Shown: piece after piece, positions 6,272 to 9,232 of the stretch | Numbering within the stretch: the stretch's first letter is position 1 | Layout: each line of letters starts with the position of its first letter | Assembly: GCA_013202595.1 (NCBI GenBank) | Contig: JABMPV010000264.1 | Coordinates: forward strand, 1-9,232 | Length of the DNA stretch: 9,232 nt | Direction of reading: 5' to 3' | Source of the DNA: a bacterium | GTDB lineage: Bacteria; Actinomycetota; Acidimicrobiia; Spongiisociales; UBA11373 | The notes under the pieces: generated by a model | The model's input: only the letters and a program-made list of their open reading frames with translations | What the model was told of the DNA's origin: nothing | Database searches by the model: none | Translations under genes and position numbers: made by a program

Positions 6272-7543
6272 TCAACCTGAGACGCGGCGTCCGTAGATGT
6301 CCAGGCCGCGGTCCGCCTCGTTCCTATCGTCCTCCCACACCACGAAGTACTGGTTGGCCGTCTGGTTCCAGGTCACCGCGCTCGGGCTGTACTGGTAACC
6401 AGAGGGCTTGCGGTTGCCGATGCGGAAGTCCAGGCCCACCGCCCTGCCATCGGACCCGACGACGCGCCCGTAGGTGTCGTCGTCGCTGGTCGCGTATTTC
6501 CGATCGTCCTCCCAAACTACGAGGTACTGGTTGTCCGTTCGGTTCCATGTCACCGCGGGCCAACCCTCATTGCCTGCGGCCCTGGGGCCGCTGACACGGG
6601 AATCGAAGCCGATCGGCGTAGCGTCGGCCCGGACCCGCCGCGCATAGATGTCGGTGCCTCGTGTCCCGGAATTGCGGTTGTCGACCCAGGTGACAAGGCA
6701 CTTGTTCGTCGAACTACACGCCACGGCAGGCTTGCGTGCATTGTCGGCCTTCGGTCCGTTGACCAGCGCTTCCCCACCCAACGGCTGGCCCTGGGTACCG
6801 TCCCGTTGTGCGTAGATGTCGCCACCGTCTGATCGCTCCCACACGACCAGGAACTTCCGGGCGGAATCGCTATAGGCAACCGCCGGATACTTCTCCCGCA
6901 CCCTGCCGTTGCCGACTCCACTCATTTGGACGTCCCCGCCTGCCGGCCGCCCATTGGATTTGACCCGCCGGCCGTAGATGTCCCAGTCGCTGGTCGACCA
7001 GTTCCGGAAGTCCTGCCAGACGACCAGGTAATGGTTGGTGGCCGGGTTGTATGCAACGTCAGGGTGCCGATGATGCGAACCGTTTGCGTTGACTTCGAAG
7101 CCCGTCCCGATCAAGGCGCCATCGGCTCCGACCCGACGCCCCCGGATGTCCGAGTAGACGTACGCACCTTGCGAGAACAGGTACTCCTCCCAGACCACCA
7201 GGTACTCGTTGGCTGTCTGGTTCCACACGGCGGCCGGGCCTATCTCATCGTTGGTGGCTTGAGGACCGCTGATACGGAAGTCCCGGCCAATCGGCTTTCC
7301 GTTGGCGCCGATCCTCCGCCCATAGATGTCCTGTCCTCTGGTTGCCTCAGCCCGCTCATCCGCCCAGACCACGAGGTACTCGTTGGCTGTCTGGTTCCAT
7401 GCCACCGCGGGAGTGGTGTCCCAACCGGTGGCCCCCGGCCCGCTGATCCGGGCCGTTCTGAACCGTGTGGTGGCGCCCGCTCCCACTGCCGTACCCAGCA
7501 TCGCGATGATCACTCCGACACCCACCAGTGAGCGCACTCTCAT
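6272..7543 (-). CDS. Secreted seven-repeat beta-propeller-like protein
   Basis: A 423-residue exported protein with no catalytic domain visible. Residues 1-24 form a Sec signal peptide (MRVRSL, a hydrophobic core, cleavage likely after A-G-A). The rest is seven repeats of about 50-60 residues. The consensus is PAVAWNQTANEYLVVWEDDR, a variable loop, DIYGRRVGADG, then a PIG/FRISGP strand. The same repeat style is common in uncharacterised exported proteins of Actinobacteria and Chloroflexi. The last repeat stops at DIYGRRVSG, and the mature N-terminus supplies the missing RFRTARISGP strand, as expected if the ends close a ring (inference). Unit 5 alone carries a Cys pair (C276, C282). The start at 7543 has AGGTGG 5 nt upstream and places the signal peptide correctly; upstream codons in frame do not look coding. 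It may bind a surface glycan or protein, or be purely structural. It converges with the amidase gene 86 bp away. Confidence 0.85.
   Translation of the reverse strand: MRVRSLVGVGVIIAMLGTAVGAGATTRFRTARISGPGATGWDTTPAVAWNQTANEYLVVWADERAEATRGQDIYGRRIGANGKPIGRDFRISGPQATNDEIGPAAVWNQTANEYLVVWEEYLFSQGAYVYSDIRGRRVGADGALIGTGFEVNANGSHHRHPDVAYNPATNHYLVVWQDFRNWSTSDWDIYGRRVKSNGRPAGGDVQMSGVGNGRVREKYPAVAYSDSARKFLVVWERSDGGDIYAQRDGTQGQPLGGEALVNGPKADNARKPAVACSSTNKCLVTWVDNRNSGTRGTDIYARRVRADATPIGFDSRVSGPRAAGNEGWPAVTWNRTDNQYLVVWEDDRKYATSDDDTYGRVVGSDGRAVGLDFRIGNRKPSGYQYSPSAVTWNQTANQYFVVWEDDRNEADRGLDIYGRRVSG
6275..7462 (-). repeat. Seven WNQTANEYLVVW/DIYGRRV-type repeats
   Basis: Repeat cores at residues 45, 103, 161, 220, 272, 329 and 388 (start of each PAVAW-like segment) give a period of about 52-59 residues. 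At DNA level a 26-nt stretch is identical at 7200-7225 and 7374-7399, encoding ANEYLVVW in units 2 and 1. This suggests recent duplication or gene conversion between units. Unit 4 is the shortest and most diverged. Confidence 0.8.
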
Positions 7544-7838
7544 GCGTACCACCTGTTCCTTGTCAGGCCGACTCGCGCCCCCCAGCGTGATCGCCCTCTG
7601 ACACGGTACTCCTCTCCGCCCGGACCGGGAGAGAGCACCACCATCGGCGTCGTGGCTATGGTTGCGGTGCGTCGCCAACGGGAAGGGAGGGAGTATGAGA
7701 GACACAGCCGCCTGGGCGCGTTTGCCCCTCCTCAGGACCTTCCCGAACCGGATGCTCCCTCCCTGCTATCCGCCCGGGGCCGATTGACGGCCGTGGGCAC
7801 CTTCCGGAGCATCCTCGACTCACGGAGTTGAGCCCACG
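7544..7838. promoter_or_regulatory. Divergent region between the propeller gene and rsgA, with structured leader
   Basis: This 295-bp region separates a minus-strand and a plus-strand gene and must carry both promoters. Two plus-strand pairings are visible. AGGGAGGGAG at 7684-7693 is fully complementary to CTCCCTCCCT at 7755-7764 (10 bp, plus a G-U pair). CCGTGGGC at 7791-7798 is fully complementary to GCCCACGG at 7832-7839, which includes the first base of the rsgA GTG codon. The first would hide the ribosome site of a 30-codon ORF and the second the rsgA start. No clear -10/-35 pair was found, and no known riboswitch class is recognised. Confidence 0.4.
7695..7787 (+). CDS. Possible 30-aa leader peptide upstream of rsgA
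   Basis: A short ORF encodes a 30-residue peptide beginning MRDTAAWARLPLL and ending PPCYPPGAD. No family is recognised. It has the strongest ribosome-binding purine run in the window (GGAAGGGAGGGAG, ending 1 nt before the ATG; AGGGAGG with a 4-nt spacer). It is in the same frame as rsgA, and 17 sense codons separate its TGA from the rsgA GTG. Its own coding sequence contains the pyrimidine run that complements its ribosome site, and its stop lies 3 nt before the hairpin covering the rsgA start. This fits a translated leader that couples to rsgA, but a chance ORF cannot be excluded. Confidence 0.35.
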   Translation: MRDTAAWARLPLLRTFPNRMLPPCYPPGAD

Positions 7839-8969
7839 GTGTCATCACGCCAATCCACGGGTACCGGCGTACCCGAACCGCAGCGACCGGCCCTCACCCC
7901 CTACGGGTGGGACGGGCAGGTTGCCGAAACCTACGAACCCTTCAACGACCCTTCCCGGATGCCGGCGCGCGTCACGAGAGTGGAACGCGGCGGCTGTCTG
8001 ATCGCCACCGAGGTGGGAGAGATGCTGTGCCGCCCGGCCCACGGCCGCCTGCTCTCCGGATCCACCGACGGGCCCCCGGTCACCGGCGACTGGCTGGCCG
8101 TCACCGATGAACCGGGATATGGACTGGTGGTTGCAGCCATCCTTCCCCGCCGGACGAGCATCGAGCGGCTCAACGCCAGGGCCACGGGGTCCCAGACCCT
8201 CGCAGCCAATATCGACATCGTGTTCATCGTCCACGGTCTCGATCGACCGGTTCGGCCTGGTCTGATCGAGCGGATGCTGCTGGTGGCTTTCGACAGCGGC
8301 GCACGGCCGGTGATCGTCCTCACCAAGGCCGATCTGGTCTCAGATGATGGCGATGGGCTCACAACGGCGCTCGAACAGATCGAGAGTGCCGCTTCAGGCG
8401 TCGAGGTGATCGTCGTCAGCAACGAGACCGGTTCCGGCGTGGTAGATCTGGTCCCGATGATGGCCGGGTCGACGGTCGCCCTCATCGGCGAGTCCGGCGT
8501 AGGCAAGTCGAGCCTCGCCAACAGCCTGCTCGGTGAGGAGCGCATGGCCACAGCCGCCACCAGGGTGATCGACGGCAAGGGCCGCCACACCACCAGCGCG
8601 CGTGAGTTGGCTCCGCTTCCCACGGGCGGCGTCCTCATCGACACGCCCGGACTGCGGGCGCTGGGATTGGCAGATACCTCCTCCGGCCTCGCTCCGACGT
8701 TCACGGATGTCGAGGATCTGGCGGCCGGCTGCAGATTCAGGGATTGCGCTCACTCCGGAGAGCCGGGGTGCGCCGTGGAAACTGCCATCGCGGCAGGCGA
8801 CCTCGATCAGCGCCGCCTCGACAGCTACCGGAGGATGGAGCAGGAACTGGCCAACGAGGAGAAGCGGGCAGATCAGCGGTCCCGCCGTGCCGAAGAGCGA
8901 GCGGTGGGCAAGAGTCTCTACGAGGCCAGGAGGGAGCTGAAGAGACAAGACGAGGATCGGGGGCGCTGA
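7839..8969 (+). CDS. rsgA: Ribosome small subunit-dependent GTPase A (RsgA/YjeQ)
   Basis: A 376-residue circularly permuted GTPase that acts in late 30S maturation; family members bind near the decoding site and leave after GTP hydrolysis. It has an N-terminal OB-fold (about 42-105), then GTPase motifs in permuted order: G4 TKAD (162-165), G1/P-loop GESGVGKSS (217-225), G2-type GRHTT (248-252) and G3 DTPG (268-271). A C-terminal zinc knuckle follows, C298-x4-C303-x-H305-x5-C311. The last 50 residues are a long charged helix rich in E, K and R. All key residues are present. It starts with GTG at 7839; the upstream frame is closed by a TGA at 7785-7787 with no other start codon between, and GGAG lies 11 nt before the GTG. 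The opening GWDGQVAE matches the family N-terminus. Its start codon is predicted to pair with upstream leader RNA. It converges on the next gene with 37 bp between. Confidence 0.96.
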   Translation: MSSRQSTGTGVPEPQRPALTPYGWDGQVAETYEPFNDPSRMPARVTRVERGGCLIATEVGEMLCRPAHGRLLSGSTDGPPVTGDWLAVTDEPGYGLVVAAILPRRTSIERLNARATGSQTLAANIDIVFIVHGLDRPVRPGLIERMLLVAFDSGARPVIVLTKADLVSDDGDGLTTALEQIESAASGVEVIVVSNETGSGVVDLVPMMAGSTVALIGESGVGKSSLANSLLGEERMATAATRVIDGKGRHTTSARELAPLPTGGVLIDTPGLRALGLADTSSGLAPTFTDVEDLAAGCRFRDCAHSGEPGCAVETAIAAGDLDQRRLDSYRRMEQELANEEKRADQRSRRAEERAVGKSLYEARRELKRQDEDRGR

Positions 8970-9006
8970 TGGACCACCCGGGGAGGGGCGATTCCACCGC
9001 CGACTC

Positions 9007-9232
9007 CTAGAGGACCAGATCCTCGATCGGCGTGAAATCGTGATCCAGGCCGAACGCTCTTGGCCCGAACGTCTCCAGAGCACCGGGTGTCCTCATGATC
9101 TCGGGAGTCGACACCACCATGACCCGAACTCGCTGGCCGTAACGGATCTGCTCGGTGGTGATCGGCTCAGCCGTGTCGGCCTCCAGCACGCAGATCAGAT
9201 CGGGCACGATCACAAGGACTTTGCCCTCGGCC
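9007..9232 (-). CDS. DUF917-family protein, C-terminal end
   Basis: The last 75 codons of a minus-strand gene entering from the right edge; the frame is open to the boundary (AEGKVLVIVPDL...), so this is not a small gene of its own. The segment VPDLICVLE, then EPITTEQIRYGQRV, RTPGALETFGPRAFG and D-HDFTP matches the conserved C-terminus of DUF917 proteins. These include S-methyl thiohydantoin desulfurase and are often found beside hydantoinase/oxoprolinase-type genes. The catalytic part and the upstream neighbours are outside the window, so the substrate is unknown. It ends with TAG 37 bp from the rsgA stop, with no strong hairpin between. Confidence 0.85.
   Translation of the reverse strand, partial: AEGKVLVIVPDLICVLEADTAEPITTEQIRYGQRVRVMVVSTPEIMRTPGALETFGPRAFGLDHDFTPIEDLVL

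Noticed and set aside
5614..6594. 326-codon plus-strand frame, rich in Thr/Ser
   Set aside because: It is the +1 shadow of the RTX repeats and then runs antisense to the propeller gene.
9007..9213. Stand-alone 68-aa protein
   Set aside because: The frame stays open to the window edge, and the sequence matches the C-terminus of the much longer DUF917 family.

Overview
The window is a GC-rich, densely coded bacterial chromosome segment. It most likely comes from a high-GC actinobacterium. I lean towards Acidimicrobiia or a relative because of the secreted repeat proteins, the long-form bacterial PGRP amidase and the N-terminal style of RsgA, but this is an inference, not a placement. I see no rRNA, tRNA, CRISPR array, insertion sequence or phage gene.

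Layout. (i) 1-416, minus: the start of a uroporphyrinogen-decarboxylase-superfamily enzyme that runs off the left edge. (ii) 417-1101: a sparsely coding stretch. It holds a small inverted/direct repeat, a perfect 33-nt palindrome, a weak 106-codon minus-strand ORF ending in a sortase-signal-like membrane anchor, and a terminator-like hairpin after the next gene. (iii) 1102-3252, minus: an APC-family amino acid permease fused to two C-terminal universal-stress-protein-like domains. (iv) 3423-6185, plus, divergent from the permease: a 920-residue secreted protein with a signal peptide, a beta-rich domain, a zinc amidase (PGRP/Amidase_2) domain, seven Cys-containing repeats (probable seven-bladed propeller) and 22 RTX calcium-binding nonapeptides. 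(v) 6272-7543, minus, convergent with it: a second secreted protein made almost entirely of seven other propeller-type repeats. (vi) 7544-7838: a leader region with a 30-codon ORF and two base-pairing elements. (vii) 7839-8969, plus: rsgA, the circularly permuted ribosome-assembly GTPase. (viii) 9007-9232, minus: the C-terminal end of a DUF917-family protein.

The genes do not form one operon. Strand switches occur at nearly every boundary, so each is probably its own transcription unit. The one functional pairing worth considering is the cell-surface pair at 3423-7543: a calcium-binding peptidoglycan amidase beside a second exported seven-repeat protein. The permease, RsgA and the two edge enzymes look like ordinary housekeeping or metabolic genes. 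I found no clear new multi-gene system. The most unusual items are the architecture of the amidase and the structured, same-frame leader in front of rsgA.
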